Shown: piece after piece, positions 1-13,526 of the stretch
Layout: every line of letters starts with the position of its first letter
Numbering within the stretch: the stretch's first letter is position 1
Assembly (NCBI GenBank): GCA_950295325.1
Contig: OX485803.1
Coordinates: 8,682,001 to 8,746,000, forward strand
DNA: 64,000 nucleotides
Reading direction: 5' to 3'
Origin: Polytrichum commune
Taxonomy: Eukaryota; Streptophyta; Polytrichopsida; Polytrichales; Polytrichaceae
Made by a program: the position numbers and the translations under genes
Notes under the pieces: generated by a model
Told to the model about the DNA's origin: nothing
The model's database searches: none
Seen by the model: only the letters and a program-made list of their open reading frames with translations

Positions 1-2300
1 CATGTTTGGGTTAGAAAAGCGGTTGTTAAGTTTGTGAACACCCGCTCACTCTTGTTGTGTTTCCACCCCAAGCTTCATTTTTTAATGAATGAGGGTTTTG
101 TAGTTATTGCAATGCTATGTATGCTTTATGTTTTTTTGTTGCCATGTTTTTTCCCACCACTTTTGCATTGCATTATAAATTTTTTACATTAAAATGAATG
201 TAGACTACAAAAAAATGCAATTGCATGGGCAGTATAAATAATGATAGGGTTAAAAAAAAAAGGTCATTTTAGAGAATTAAGTAATTATAGGTAGATTGTA
301 ATTTGTGTCTTGAAGGAAAACAACCCTTAAACAAATGCCTCTCCACCACACATGGTGCACAAAAATCCTATCGAGTGACCTACCCGAGCGTATGCTGGCA
401 CTATAGGCTATTATAAATTGATATGATCGGCCAGGTTTTTTTGTGTGGATATAGCCAAAGTGTCGTGTTGGTCAAGAGGTGGAGTGATTATTCAATCTTC
501 CTTTTTTTCTTTTTTTTTCTTTTTTTTTCTTTTTTTCCCTCTTGCGTACTTGCAATAAATAATCTGTAACTGCACAATGAGAATTAGTAAGTGAATGACT
601 ATGGACTTTGTATGTGAGCACGCCTCTAGCACAAAGTCATGTTGGCATGAGAGTGACTGGAAGAACCTTGGAAGAATCATTGCCAAGAATATTATAAGGT
701 TAAAAGAGTTGACTTCGTTAAAAACAAAAGTTATTGGTCTTCCAAAATAAACTCAATCGAGAGCAAAAAAAATATTAAATTCACTCACCTCTCTCCAACA
801 GGTAAAATTAGAAATTATTACTTGATTGCTGGAAAAATGCCATGGACTCTCACAACTAGGAACCATTGGGCTTCCCACGTTACTAACGCTTGGGCACTTT
901 CATAGGACCATTGGATGTGAAGAGTTTGGGAACCAAGACGACCTTATGGCATGAGTCCTAAGTAAGTCATGTATACGCATTGGATGTTCTAGTGCAATTT
1001 TACTCTGATATGCTACACTGGTAACCTTGAATTAAATAAGACCTAGTGACTAGACTCATTAGATGATAGTCTTAGAGATATAATAGTTGGGATGAATACT
1101 CAAATGAGTAGTTAATAAGAGCTGAGAACATAAAATATTGAGTTTCCAATTACAAAGGATAAATGAATGAACCATTCCATGATTTATTAACCCGCCTACG
1201 TGGTTTGGCCTATGGTTACTATGGCCAAGACTAGGTGAAAGACCATTATCTAATTTCCTAATTGAATTAAGAATTAATTGAGGAGAATTGAATACCATGT
1301 AAGGATGACTACATTGTCAATTCAAGTTACATTAAGAAGGATAGTTAACACAAGACTATCGACCACACCAAACTGCCTTTGACTTTGGTAAAGAGATGAA
1401 AACGAGAGACTCTATGCAAGACTATTGTCAATGGTTGTGCCTATGCGTGAGCACTGCACAAGGTCGATATAGAATGAACTCACTCCCAGACTATTGCCCA
1501 TGAAAATAGTGTGAGATTGAGTGATGGCCACAAATGCATGTACTGTGATTGAGTAATTTTGTAATCCCCATGCTAAAAATAATGAATTGCAATTCTAAAA
1601 CCTGGAATAACATAAAACAACCTTACAAGTGTCCTAATAAAACGTACATGAAACCCCTACATGATACAATAATCACCTTTGCATCTTCCTTGAGTGTTTC
1701 CTTGGTTTTTGTCGTGTGCAAAATCCTAAGTACATGATGATAAAGGATGTTTTCAAAGTATTTAAGCTAATGTAAGTGGGAGTTGATACAAGGTGCTTAG
1801 GGTCATGTCACATCATAAAGTGGAATGGGTGCTATAGGGCGGGTATCGGAGAGTATCATATGATAACCTTGAGAATATTAAATTATGGCCGCACATCCAG
1901 GTTAAGGTGTCGGCTAGATTAAATAATCACTCAAATTAGTTATATTGTGCCCACATTGCTTGGTTGAGAGAGTTAGCTAACATATGAAGCAACTAACCTA
2001 TATGAGAGCTAATCTATCTCACAGCCACACCACCTAGTTAACTTTAAGGTTTAAATAAAAGGTATCAAACTAGAAGTTAGATGTCTTTTGAGACCTTACT
2101 TTTGTGAAGAAATATTAACTCATCCATATCCCTAATGCTCATTAACATTTTCAAATGAATAGCCCATGAGGGGTGCACCTTTCATATCATAGTGAGTACA
2201 CGTGAGTGCACAAAAGGGTATTAGTTTGAACTTTTCTATACTATGTATACATATGCTACACAAATTGTATGGAGGACCTCTAGCAAATATGCAACATTTG
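1..2300. other. AT-rich sequence without recognisable gene
   Basis: I see no supported gene or bounded repeat here. There is a pyrimidine-rich (TTTTTTTTTC)n-like stretch near 500-540. All open frames are short and lysine-, leucine- or isoleucine-rich, as expected from AT-rich noncoding DNA. Nothing in the stretch suggests a promoter or RNA gene. Confidence 0.5.
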
Positions 2301-2307
2301 TACTTGT

Positions 2308-2906
2308 ATGGTAGGGCCACTTGTTGAGGCTCAATTATTTGAAAGTATGGAGGAGGATGAGGAGTGTGATTATGATCACATATTGATTGATGATTCTAGT
2401 GCACAAGGTGGTGACAAGGAAAATAGTAGTGTTGGAGAAGGCAATTCAAACATATGCAAGGATGTTGTCATAGAGGTGGAATTGATGCAAGCCATGGTTT
2501 TAAATGATTTACATGAAGATGTGGAGTTGCAAAGTGAACTTCGACATGCTTCGGATTTTTCAATTAATGAACTTGAAAAATTTGAAATGCCCTCTCAATC
2601 TAATGTAAAGTGGCTTATGTAGAGATAGGGGAGTCTAGAACTTTCAAAAGTGCACTTGTTAGTCAATTGAATGGCAATCCAACTGTATGGAAAGATCGAT
2701 TGACTCATATTAGGGTTGGCATATTATATATGAAGACTAAACTCCTTACTACCGGAAATCATGGTACTAAGTTAAATCTTGGTTGTGATTGTGGAGTGTG
2801 TTTTTTGAACATGCCTAAAGCTAGAATTGTACAAATTCATGGTAGACCAAAAACATTAGCTCCAATTAAGGGTTGGTTTGCTGGGAGGGGTTTATATGAT
2901 GTATAG
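2308..2906 (+). pseudogene. Unrecognised broken ORF block
   Basis: Two plus-strand open frames lie end to end. The first (2308-2622, 104 aa) is acidic and begins with a run rich in Glu and Asp. The second (2610-2906, 98 aa) continues in another frame and holds a compact stretch with SALVSQLNGNP and KDRLTHIR, followed by CDCGVCF. A third frame at 3013-3228 could be a further piece. Composition (few low-complexity runs, balanced residues) is more coding-like than the surroundings, and the frame change at about 2615 suggests one former protein broken by a frameshift, or an unspliced exon junction. I do not recognise the family and give no function. A transposon-derived gene is the likeliest class, given the rest of the window, but that is inference only. 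Confidence 0.35.
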
Positions 2907-3262
2907 AGAATTTGCTAATCGTTGTGTCGAGAACATGGATCAAGTTGACTTGATGGATTGTCCATCAAATGTGTAGATTGGTTTATGTCAGTATAAAAAA
3001 TAAACTGATCATTTGATGGTATATTTAGAAACAATAATTGCATTATATTCTATGACATATATTGTAGAATTAGATGCTTATGAGTTACATGTGGGGGATG
3101 AAAAAGCTTTCAACGACACTATTAATGATTGTTGGGGTTCTCCATTATACTATACATATGGTAGGGTTCGTAATTATTCAAAAGCATATTTGTATACATA
3201 TGTTAATGACTGTACATGTATTGCTTGATTTTACAAAAGTATTTGTATATAAGGGTTTTTAG

Positions 3263-6200
3263 AGTATTTTGTGAATGCACATGGTTTTTGGTTTTTTAAT
3301 GAATGGCGCACCCATTTGGGAGTAGCCCATTTTTTTTCTTGAATGGCCGCCTTTTATTTTCTCCATCTCTTCTCCATTCCTCATTGAGGTGGACTACACT
3401 ATTTCTTACATTGTCCTAAATTAGCATATAAATTCATTAATTAAACATGATTAAAGTACCCTCTATAAAGTCCACATTTAGAAAATAATAAATAATATTA
3501 ACCACAATGAAACAAAAATGGTGTAGGCCACAAACGTATAATGTACCATAATTAGTGATGCTCAAGCTTGGGCAAGTTGAGCTAAACCTTGGTCGGGTCA
3601 ACCTTCACTCCTCTCTTAAATTGGTCAACCTTTGGTTAATGCTGACTAATATGTGTGGGTGTGCAATCGCTTAGCTAGCATATGATTTAGTGGATTTCAC
3701 TAATTCAAATTGATACCCAATTCTCCTAATAGTGGTGCTCTCTTGATTTTAGTTGGCTAGAATTTGATAAATTGATCTTCATTAACTCGTAAGTTAGCTA
3801 AGTATCTTTACTAGGTGGTGTGGCTCGACCCTTATGGAGTTTGGAGAATGTATCATGCCAAGGGTGGGTTAGATTTTTGTGTGGCTTCAAAATTTTGGGA
3901 GAAACAAAGTTCATGAGATATCTATTTATCTATCTATATTTATACCACTATCAACAATTTAAACAACGCTTTGCTAATACTTTTAGGCCTTGGACCAAAA
4001 AAATTATGATTTTAGTACACCGGAACATTTTTTTGGTCCACTTTACCATGCTTTGCACCCTTATCCCACACAAGAAGGAGGCATGGCCTAGGTGGATAGC
4101 GCAAACCCATACATGTTCTCATTATGACCACAATGAGTTATGTTTGGATCTGACATTTGTTTAAGAAATTGAGATACAATCCAAACATTTTGGGCCGCAT
4201 CAATCGCATGCTTTCCAAGTCCCCTTTGAAAGGCTAATTGTAATGTGATACTTGACAAAGAACTCATATCACTCCAAGTACGCAAACTAGCCAAAGTGTC
4301 GGGAATGCCTTATTGTCCTTTTTTGTAGGTCCAAATGAACCAACAATTTTCCATGCAATTGAGAGAGCATTGAAGTGGGTGGCTCTTTATGTGATTTTTG
4401 GATTCCGAAACCAATCAGCCAATAAAGTGGGTAGATGCTTTGCGGCAAGGTTGAGCCCATGAACAAAAAGGGCTCAGGTGGAAGAAAGATGCGAGGTGCC
4501 AGTTGCAAATTTCTATGTTAGACAACTATCTCATTTGGAAAATTCTTGAAGGAACTCGTGATGCTATGCAACTGCTTTAGGGGCCTAAAACGGTTAGTTT
4601 CTCTGGCCAGCCCACTTCTTCTATAGTATGAAAACACAAGATAAGTACGAGATGAATAGCAAATCCAGATTGAGGCCATAGCCATTTTCCTCCAATTTTT
4701 GGAGCTCATATGAATATCTTACTCATTTTCAAAGTGAATGTTTTTGTACTCATTAAATGGTCATATAGTCTCCCCTCCCCCCACCCCCCCCCCCCCCCAC
4801 TATGATGACTATTGAGCCTATAGTGGATATCATGTTTCGAGCATGATATCCAATCTCCTCTAACACATGTTTGTTTTGGTTTTTTGTTTTTGGAACCACA
4901 CCAAATCCCATACGACTCAAATATAGGTGTCAAAAATAAGATAAGTAACTACATTAGGCACGTTCTAGCTTATGTGGTCATATAATGGGCAATTCCAACT
5001 CCACATACAATTTTGGGAATTCTCTCAACCAGTTAGTAATCGGGAATTATGAAGTTTGTCATTTGAGATTCTGGAGTCGAAGGTAAGATGCAAAATTAGA
5101 GTCCAAAGTGAAGATTATATTTAATAACTAAGGAATCAAATGAGCTCCACAACCTTACAAAGGTAGATGCATCTCACTTATCTCCATGTTCATTATAATT
5201 ATTTCATTTCAAGATTCACTGCATCTTTTGCAACCTTGTATTTTTTTTTTAATTCTTGAAAACAAACAAAAGTTTATCGGGAGAGAAAGAAAATATTGGG
5301 GACACAAACATGCTAGAGACTCCCACCCAAGCCCCCTAAAAAGTTGAAGAGCCTACAATGGACACTTTGAAAATTACAATCCCTTAAATTAGCAATTTCA
5401 TTACAAGCACAATAATGAGGTCAAATCTAATTTATCACTATATACATTAATCAAAGGCTTTGGAAAGTCTCAAAATGTACTTTACCCATATTTTGGGATG
5501 CAATATTGTGAACATGGAGAACATTGGTAATGAACTTTCTACATATTCGTGCACAAGGAATATATATATTCCTAAATATAGTAAGCATCTTTATCATAAT
5601 CAAAACATGCACTAAACATGATATTGGACTTGAAATCCTTGATTAGTCTCCAAATCATGAAAAAGTCTCCGATTAACGAATATAGTGACAAACCTGAATT
5701 GATCCTTTCAAGTTTGATGAATAACTCCATGCAAATACTAAGTAGCCCATAAAGCTCATTCTACCTCTTTCTATTCATTGTAACTACCCAAGCCTCATTT
5801 GCAATGAGAATAACACTAGCCAATGCCAACCATGTGAACACTACTTAGCAATTGTTTGTGTTTGTCAATTCTACCCTAAACAACAACCTATCAATTTTGT
5901 AGTTGGACGATCATGCCAATTATGTGTGATGATGCAATAGCAAGTCCTTCCAAAATAGTCAATTGGCCCCATGTTTTTGCACAAGGTGATTCTTCCTACA
6001 CACGTAATTCAATTATATGTCATCTCTTTGAATCTTTGGCTCATGTAGCTAGTATAATGTTATGTTCACGTATGCAATTGCTCAAAATCTTTGATATTGT
6101 ATAAATTTAGATTTATATGTTTCATAGAATGATTAGAGTTATACATTGTGGGTGACCACAAATTGGTGGTTGTGGATACAAGACTTTAAGTTGAAATGTT

Positions 6201-9200
6201 TAATCAAATCAACCACCCACTTTACACTAGGATACATGACATATTTTGGCCCACCGTATAATGTAATGAGGCCATAACCACTTGATCAAACTACATGGAA
6301 ACGCTTTTTGGAAAATATTGATACCAATTTGCCTAGATTTCGATTGTAGGCAATGCGGTGGCTAACATGGGAGTCTCACTTCACACATTGCAAATTTTAC
6401 AAGGCTCAAAATGTAAGATGTTGCTTACCAATCAAGGGATAGTTGTTGTCAATAAAGGAACCAAAAATAGTTGTCAAAACTTGGTTAATGTTGGAATTAG
6501 ATGCTATCTTAGACCAATAAGACTGAGAGTGAGCTCATGATGTAAGCACTTCACATGTCTCTTCTTTCATATATATATTTAAGGCATGATTTGATGTCCA
6601 AACCTTGTTGAAGTCATTAACAACACTACTCAACTAAGTAACATTGCATTCATTCTTGACACAAAGTCGAAAACTTCAATGGGAGGTTTGCCATGGCCAC
6701 CAAACAATGGGATCCGTGAAACACATTGAAATTGAATTCAAAAAACAAGGCAGTCAAGGTACGTTTTGTTTGTCCATGTTACTACCACGGAGTTGTATAC
6801 ATGCATGTTGGGCCACTCGGTAGGTAGCACCAAGACTCACCAAGCTTCAAGAGAGGTAGATCGTTGTGAGGGCATGGATGTCACAAACATTTTCTAGAGG
6901 TTGCAAATTTCACTCCAAAAATGCACATGTTGACAAAAATCAGTCATTCACATGCGATTTCAAGGTTTCAAATCATTTAGTGGTCCGTCATAGAGTGAAT
7001 TGATATGATCCACATTTACAGCTTTTTTTTGAAGAGGAGTTGGACAATATCCACAATTGTTTCTTTATGGATATCAACTCTTTGGATCTCACAAACATGT
7101 GGGGTTTAATAGTGATTGTGAGCGAGGGTTTTTCCTATGCTCTCCAAGGTTTGCAAGTGATCCACAAATGCTCTTCAAATTGGAAGAAAATCCATGGCTT
7201 CCCTTATTTTGAACCTCTGCAATGGCCACATGCGTTTTATGTGCTCCTTATGAATGTTCAAAGTTTCTTGATTGGAGCATATATTGTTTCATGCTCCAAC
7301 ATTGAATTAGAGCGTCCCAATTGAAAATGCAAGTGGGTTCTTGATCAATTTTCATTGTAATCATGAATGTGTGGTGCATCTGTGATTGGAGTGACTCAAC
7401 ACAATGCTTGCGGGAATGGACCTTGGAGTGAAACCCAAGTCATGCAAGGTGACAAAACAATGACCATCTTCACCGAGGGGGGGGGGGGCTAAGTGCATGG
7501 ATTGTGCTAAAGAGGTCCTAGGAGACCACACTGAGCCTCATGAATGCTAAGTGTGAGGGTTGTCCTGGAAAGAGCCTTACATTGATTCCACTTTAAAAAA
7601 ATAAATTAAAATATTACCTTATTGAGGCAAGTCAACTACCATTTGAAAATATGTTAAAAGGATTTTCAACCTGTAATGAACAGTCTAATAAGATGAGGGA
7701 TGTGGCCTATAGAGCATGTCAAGGTTTGTGGGAGCACTAGCACCAAAAATGGTTGTTGGCCTGACTTGGCCTTACAACCCCAACACCTCATCACACCATA
7801 AAGTGCACATACAAAGGTTAGCAATAAGAAGAGAAACAACAAGCAACAACATGAGAAACATACCTAAAGCATTGTCTTCAAAGGCTAGCAACAACAATGA
7901 GCGCCACAACAACAACAACAACAACGTCTTCCAAAGGATCCATGTTGCAGACACGTCGCCCCCGGCAACAACATCAACCCACCCCGTAAGCCATTTGCTT
8001 TGGAAGAATAAAGAGGATGAGGGACCCTTGGCAACTAAAAGAAGGGGAACAATCAAATGCCAGAGCACACAACTATCTCCAACGAACACATGAGAGCAAA
8101 TTCACAAATATGTGGATGCCTAGGCTGAGGCATGTGAGCCTTGGAATGTGGGAGTATTGGCTTGGAGGGTGGCAGATGATCATCCATCCAAGTATTGTTC
8201 CTCAGAATGGTGGGTTAACCTTCAATCCTTTCCACCACTCGGCCAACTCAACCAAGGGTGGCCGGTGTGAAAATTGGTAAAAGTTAGATACCTTGAACCA
8301 ACCCCCCTTTACAGTAGCAAGTATGTTGTAGTTTCTCAAATGGCTCTACTTAAAGTTAGTAATTTAATCAGATAATTCACTTTAATATTTTATTTTTGAC
8401 ACCTTACACGTCCATTTCCAAGTTGGAATGAATTAGTTAGGAATTTTTGAAGTTTTGTCTAAGAATTGTCACTGCGGCAATGTTTATCCACAGTCCAACC
8501 CTAGTATAATTTTCCCAAAGTTTTGGGATTGTTTCTTTTGTATTCTCTCTCAGTAGAATCTGTCAGTAGCTCTCCAATGGTATATCACATGTCCAAGTTG
8601 GATTAACAACGAGGGAGATATGAGTTTATAACTTAAATTACGACAGGTCATACTAAATTCCATGAATGTAACCCGACAATTAATAATTGTACGACAGTGA
8701 AGTGAATAGGTTGATTGTTTTTGGATGATATATTGGATGAATGTACTAAGTATAATTGATGAAATTTAGATGAATTTAGGATGATTCATATTATTAGATG
8801 AAGAGCAGTTTTGCGAGGGATGAAAGGTTGGGTTAAGGATGGACTTAGAGTGGTTTGCATGGATGAGGAATGTGATGTACTTGGATGATTATAGGATATA
8901 GGAGGTCATTGCTTGGAGACACTAGAGTAGTCCACCCATCTGGCCAATCTTGGGGGTTGTTACTCCGATTAGAGTAGCAATTATCAGGTGAGATCAGAAC
9001 GCATACAACGATTTTGAAGATAAAGAAAAATGATTGATTATATTGGACATTGTAAAAGTGATTGAGGGTCGTCCCCCAATATTAACTTGATTGATCATTT
9101 ATTTTGTTGAGCTAGCTCCATGTCTTGTAACTGCAACTTCTCCTTGAGTTGTCTATTCTCAAAAGTCACCCATTTCAATTTCTTTTGACAAATTTCTAGT

Positions 9201-10003
9201 TGTTCCCACACCCACGTATAAGAATATAGCTAATTTGAGTAGTAATTTTCTTGTTATCCTTCTCACACCCATAATCATGGTGCGTGTTTATGGTCTTTTT
9301 GTGCTCCTCAAGCACCACCCGATGGTCCATATTCTCCTACATGGCCGGAGCTAACTCAAGCAAGTGCTCCACATTGGTTGAGCGGCAAGCAATTAACTCC
9401 TCGCTTTTGTTAATCAACTGCCTCGACTTTTCTAAGAGCAACTCTTTGGATTTCTTCAATTGCAATTTGTACCCAATGACTCACCTCTAGTAACTCTTGT
9501 GATTCACAGGGGCTAGAAAATGGACTTGGCAGTTGAGAGGAGGAAGGATGCAAGCATGAGTTACAATGGGTGCAAGCATTTCTTAACATAAAATTGAAAT
9601 GTAAAAATTATATACAACTTTACCACTTGTGGGATACCTCTCTTGGTACGCAAAATCTCTGCATGCATCTTCTGCTGAACTATAAGAGACCATATAGTCT
9701 TCTCCCATTCCCATGTTTGTAAGAGCATCCCCACTAGATCGGGTACATGTCAAATAGAGTATATAATATTTTATACCTTTGGGGAGCCCTCCATCTTGGG
9801 CAGGGCAGCTCATCTTGAGGGCATCGCCAGTGGATCTAGGTAAAGCTCACTGCAAACCAAAACCTATCTTTTGACTGACCTAAAATTAGAAACTGAAATT
9901 ACCATCATTAGAAGCACACCTAAATAAACGTGAGATATTTCTCAAGAAAAAAGAATTGTAAAAATTTGACGTAGGTGAAATCCCTCATTGAAAACACCAC
10001 ATT
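3263..10003. other. Long gene-free AT-rich interval
   Basis: This 6.7 kb holds only short, unconvincing frames. Visible local features are poly-C (4781-4798) and poly-G (7477-7488) tracts and a (CAA)n-rich patch near 7905-7925. The reading frames around 4.1-4.9 kb (minus) and 7.7-8.3 kb (plus) are open for 60-125 residues, but I recognise nothing in them. No terminal inverted repeats or target-site duplications were found by eye. Confidence 0.45.
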
Positions 10004-10110
10004 TTCAAAATTTAGAGGGAGTGCACCAAATCTTGCTTAAAAATGGAAAGATCCTCCCACACTCCCTCCATTTTTAAGCAAGATTTGGTGCACTCCCTCT
10101 AAATTTTGAA
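10004..10110. repeat. Perfect 44-bp inverted repeat (hairpin)
   Basis: The arms 10004-10047 and 10067-10110 are exact reverse complements across 44 bp and enclose a 19-nt loop rich in C. The right arm begins TCCATTTTTAAGCAAG. A transcript of either strand would fold into a long perfect stem. This is typical of a very young foldback or MITE core, or of a small-RNA-producing hairpin; plant miRNA precursors usually contain mismatches. No clear target-site duplication flanks it. Confidence 0.8.
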
Positions 10111-10661
10111 CCTAAATGTTTATTCCTTCCTGCTTCACTGTGAGTAATTCATTTCTCTCCAATCTTCATGTGAGCCTTTCACTTCATATTTTTCTTTATA
10201 CCGTAGTCTCTGGAAGTTCAAGTATCACTTTCAATTCCTCAAGGAAGAAAAGGTGGAGAGGCGAGTTGATGATGTGAGTGAACAATGCATGACTCCTTTC
10301 AACTGTCTTTCTCACAACTTCAAGGACCTCGCTCACCTTCTTTGTCGAAGTAGATTCCCACTATTTACCTTATATTAAGTACTTCTTTCGATTTCTCCTC
10401 TCGTGCCCTGATTACACCAAAATTTCCGTGTGGTTCCAACCATGAAATTGTTGGGGATTTCATTGAGAAATAGATGTTGGCCCATCACTTCTCTTACTAT
10501 TACAACCGGAGATGCCGATGGACGGTGCCAAAACTAGCCGGTGTGATCAACCCCTCATACCATAGGCTTCCCAACTTTTAGTTATTATCTTAACTAAGGA
10601 GCAAAGAATACATATTTAAGAGAACTTCTTTGATGGTAGCACAACATCCTATTCTTGGAAA
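10111..10661. other. Unannotated spacer
   Basis: AT-rich to neutral sequence with no supported gene between the hairpin and the next element. The last three bases (AAA) may be the left target-site duplication of the neighbouring GC-rich element. Confidence 0.4.
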
Positions 10662-11034
10662 GGGTCCCTCTCATAGCCTTGCCACACCGGGCTTGGTTGG
10701 GCCAGCCACCTGGTGACCCCAACCAGGGAGTCGTTCAGTTGGGCCAGCTTGATGTGGCAAGGCACCAACCATTGCTCCAGCGACTGCCTAGCAACGGGCA
10801 ACATGCATGTGCTTCTTTCCCTAATCCTCTTCTTGAAACGCACACGAACGGGCTTTATAGTGATTTTTTCTTCTTCTTTTGCGCAGTATCTTTCATAACC
10901 TACCCCACTAGAGGCAATGGGTAGGTGCTCCGACTGGCTAGCTGCCGCCTTCCTCGTTGGGCTCCAAACGGGGGGGGGGGGCTGGCTAGCTGGGACCTTA
11001 ATCCCCCTGGTGTGGCATGGCTCTCACACTACCC
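10662..11034. mobile_element. GC-rich Tourist-like non-autonomous element (probable)
   Basis: A 373-bp block clearly more GC-rich than its surroundings has imperfect terminal inverted repeats of about 27-30 bp. The left end starts GGGTCCCTCTCATAGCC and runs through TTGCCACACC; the right end, read on the other strand, starts GGGTAGTGTGAGAGCCA and runs through TGCCACACC. It is bordered by AAA on both sides (10659-10661 and 11035-11037), which would fit a 3-bp target-site duplication of PIF/Harbinger elements, whose ends usually begin GGG. It contains a poly-G tract at about 10970-10981. No transposase is present. The family assignment is inference; a 3-bp A run is weak evidence as a duplication. 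Confidence 0.5.
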
Positions 11035-11092
11035 AAACTAGTTGACTTATTTCAATAGCTTAATCTCCTATTCCTTCCAAGAGTTTTATCAT

Positions 11093-11212
11093 CACTACAA
11101 CAAAACGCATGTTTAATGACTACATTTTATGATTGCACTCAGTCATAAATCCCAAAATATGATTGAGTGCAATCATAAATTGTAGTCATAAAACATGCGT
11201 TTTCTTGTAGTG
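11093..11212. mobile_element. CACTA-type MITE, 120 bp
   Basis: The element starts CACTACAACAAAACGCATG and ends with the reverse complement of CACTACAAGAAAACGCATG. The arms pair for about 50 bp over a very short spacer, so it is almost a pure hairpin. It is flanked by the 3-bp direct repeat CAT (11090-11092 and 11213-11215). CACTACAA ends and a 3-bp duplication are the hallmarks of the CACTA (En/Spm) superfamily. The element is non-autonomous. It lies immediately upstream of the LINE fragment. Confidence 0.9.
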
Positions 11213-11299
11213 CATATATGTCTTAAGAGTCTAAGAGTCGATGATTTTCGGGAACCTTTCTTCTCCTCTCCATCCAATTGCATGTCCAATTCTTCTTTC

Positions 11300-12420
11300 A
11301 ATCACTAAAACCATTATATATTTCCCACACACAATACACATGCACAAAGTGTGTGCTCGCTCAAGGTTCAATGGAAATGAAATAACTGACACACTAGCCA
11401 ATGAGGGAACACTTAAAGAAAAACCATTCATTACACCCCATATACACATAGCCCACGCTACCCCTTACTAGCTAGCAAGTTGCCCAACAACCACACATGA
11501 TGGAGCCATACGCAATCTCCACATATTCTTAATAAAAGAACATATACCCGTGAAGCTGCAACAACCAGAAATAAATTCCCATATGTAGAGAAATGACTAT
11601 CAAACAACCAAATAAATCAAAAACTCTCCAATCATTTCTGGAAAAATGAAAGTGTGACAAATGCCCAACTCACACAAACATTAAATTTGAGATATGCCCA
11701 ATACATGGGTAACCACATGAAAAATATCTTTTGGCCCCTCGAAAACCCAAACCCCAACTACACATTGTGTCACAACAATGAGAGAGACACATGGCCCCAC
11801 CTCTTATCAACATGCGAACACCCATAAAGGGCCTAAGAATTGCAAGGCACAACAAAGCGGTACACCTCATCGCCCAAACACTACAAGCCAACAAAAACAC
11901 CTGGTTCTTCACACTAACCAACGTAGGCAAAATTAATAACACAACACCTGAACAAACAATCCCATAATGGCTCCTTAAATATATTTTCCCACAAACAACA
12001 TGCCAATGCCAAGCTAAATTAAGACCAATTCTTCATACTCGGACTCCCAAACCAAACACAACCACCCATAACATCCTCTCCCACTCACACAATCCAACTT
12101 ATTGAATTCACATACTGCCATGATAGATTCCTTGAACAAGCCCTCTCACATACGCACATCAAATACGACCCACTAATCAATATCATACAAAAAAATGGAT
12201 GGAAAACCAATCCCCTCATCACCATCACAGCCAAAGTAAGAGAGCCATACACAACCACTCCATAAACGAACAAACCAATCTCAAAATTCCAAAATCCAAA
12301 ATAAAGACCCTCATGAAGAACATACATCACAACGCCATCACATATCTCACCTACCAGTCTTAAACAGAAGAAAACTATAACATAAACAAGCCCCCATCCC
12401 ACCCCCATAAGGTCCTAGAA
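11300..12420 (+). pseudogene. LINE 3' fragment: RNase H and C-terminal region
   Basis: Conceptual translation, switching among three frames, gives the C-terminal part of a non-LTR retrotransposon polyprotein. A segment with HKVCARSRFNGNEITDTLAN (about 11330-11410) matches the end of an RNase H domain, whose last catalytic Asp sits in the D-x-LANEG motif. It is followed by an in-frame TAG where WLASCP would be expected. Further on are CTLCHNNERDTWPHLLSTC (about 11755-11820, a CCHC-like knuckle), RIARHNKAVHLI, and near 12190 NGWKTNPLITITAKVRE. The same order is seen in the minus-strand LINE at 44-51 kb (GWKVKPLITI near 44400), so both belong to one broad clade. There are at least three frameshifts or stops. 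The 5' part, including reverse transcriptase, is absent, which fits a 5'-truncated LINE insertion. The 3' terminus and any poly-A tail could not be placed. Confidence 0.75.
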
Positions 12421-13518
12421 TTACTAATGCAATGCCATAGCCCACCTCCGAAAGGAGGCATAACACCTCATGCTGCATCACGAACTATTATATTCAACAT
12501 TTGGAAATCGAGCTCACATTCATACCGGTACATAATATGGGCATTCCATTTTCTTTCTCTATCTTTCCCTCGAGAGTCCTTCTTTTAAGATTATTTCTGT
12601 CACCATGAAGGTCCTCTCTAAACTTCCTGGCCATGGCCTGAGTACGTAATCACTGAACCAACTTTTGCTTCCTTAAGTCCCTAGTCTGGAATTTTTTTAA
12701 TTTTTTCCCTCACCTGTACTCAACTTTCTTTCCAAGCCTATTGTCTTAGTCTCAACAAACACTGTTCACTCAGTCTTTTAATCCATACTTACTGTTCTTT
12801 CCCCAGTTGTTTACCATTTTCCCGGATAAGTCTTGCTCAAAAGACCCTTTCCCTTGCACTCTTTCTTTGATATCTTGAAGAACCCTGATCTCATCACATG
12901 GCTAGTGTTGCATTTTTTATTCTAGAGGTCGGAGGCGGCATTATAAGAAAATTAAATTATTTTAAAACATTTTTTATGTTATTTTTTGGAAAATCATTGA
13001 AGACATTAATCTGTGAGGTCTTTTATGGCAAATTACTGTCAAAAACATTCCATTCTTCTAAGATCAATTCCTCGAGCTCGTCTCCGCCCAAGTATTGATC
13101 CAATAATGAAGACATTGCGAAAGCAGACCACCATTCACGACTTGTCTGGTGTGCCATGTGGTGCGTTATGTATTTCAGAATTTGTCAGCTCATGTGGCAA
13201 CACTCAAGGCTCAGACATTGCCATTGAGTTTGAATGTACTAATGGTATATGCTAATATGGAACAATTGGCAAAGTTGAGTGTGTCTATATTTGCCCTACT
13301 GGCCTAGACTCACTGTAGTCGTGAATTTATAATAAAAAGAATAAAAAAATGTCTCAAATTTTACCGAGCATTTTTAAATGTGTATTTTTAAAAAAAATTA
13401 GAAGAAATGCACCACTACACATGGCACACTAACTTTTTCCTTTCTTCCTTATTATTTGTGACATTCTTCACTCAAACCTTGCCCAATATATGCTCATAAT
13501 GGCCATGGTCTTGAGTAG
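12421..13518. other. Spacer without a recognised gene
   Basis: Contains two overlapping plus-strand frames (12898-13098 and 13013-13255). The second has a few cysteines (GVPCGALC, FECTNGIC), but I recognise no domain. A pyrimidine-rich patch lies at about 12540-12600. The last eight bases before 13527 belong to the target-site duplication of the hAT element. Confidence 0.4.
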
Positions 13519-13526
13519 GTCCAAAG

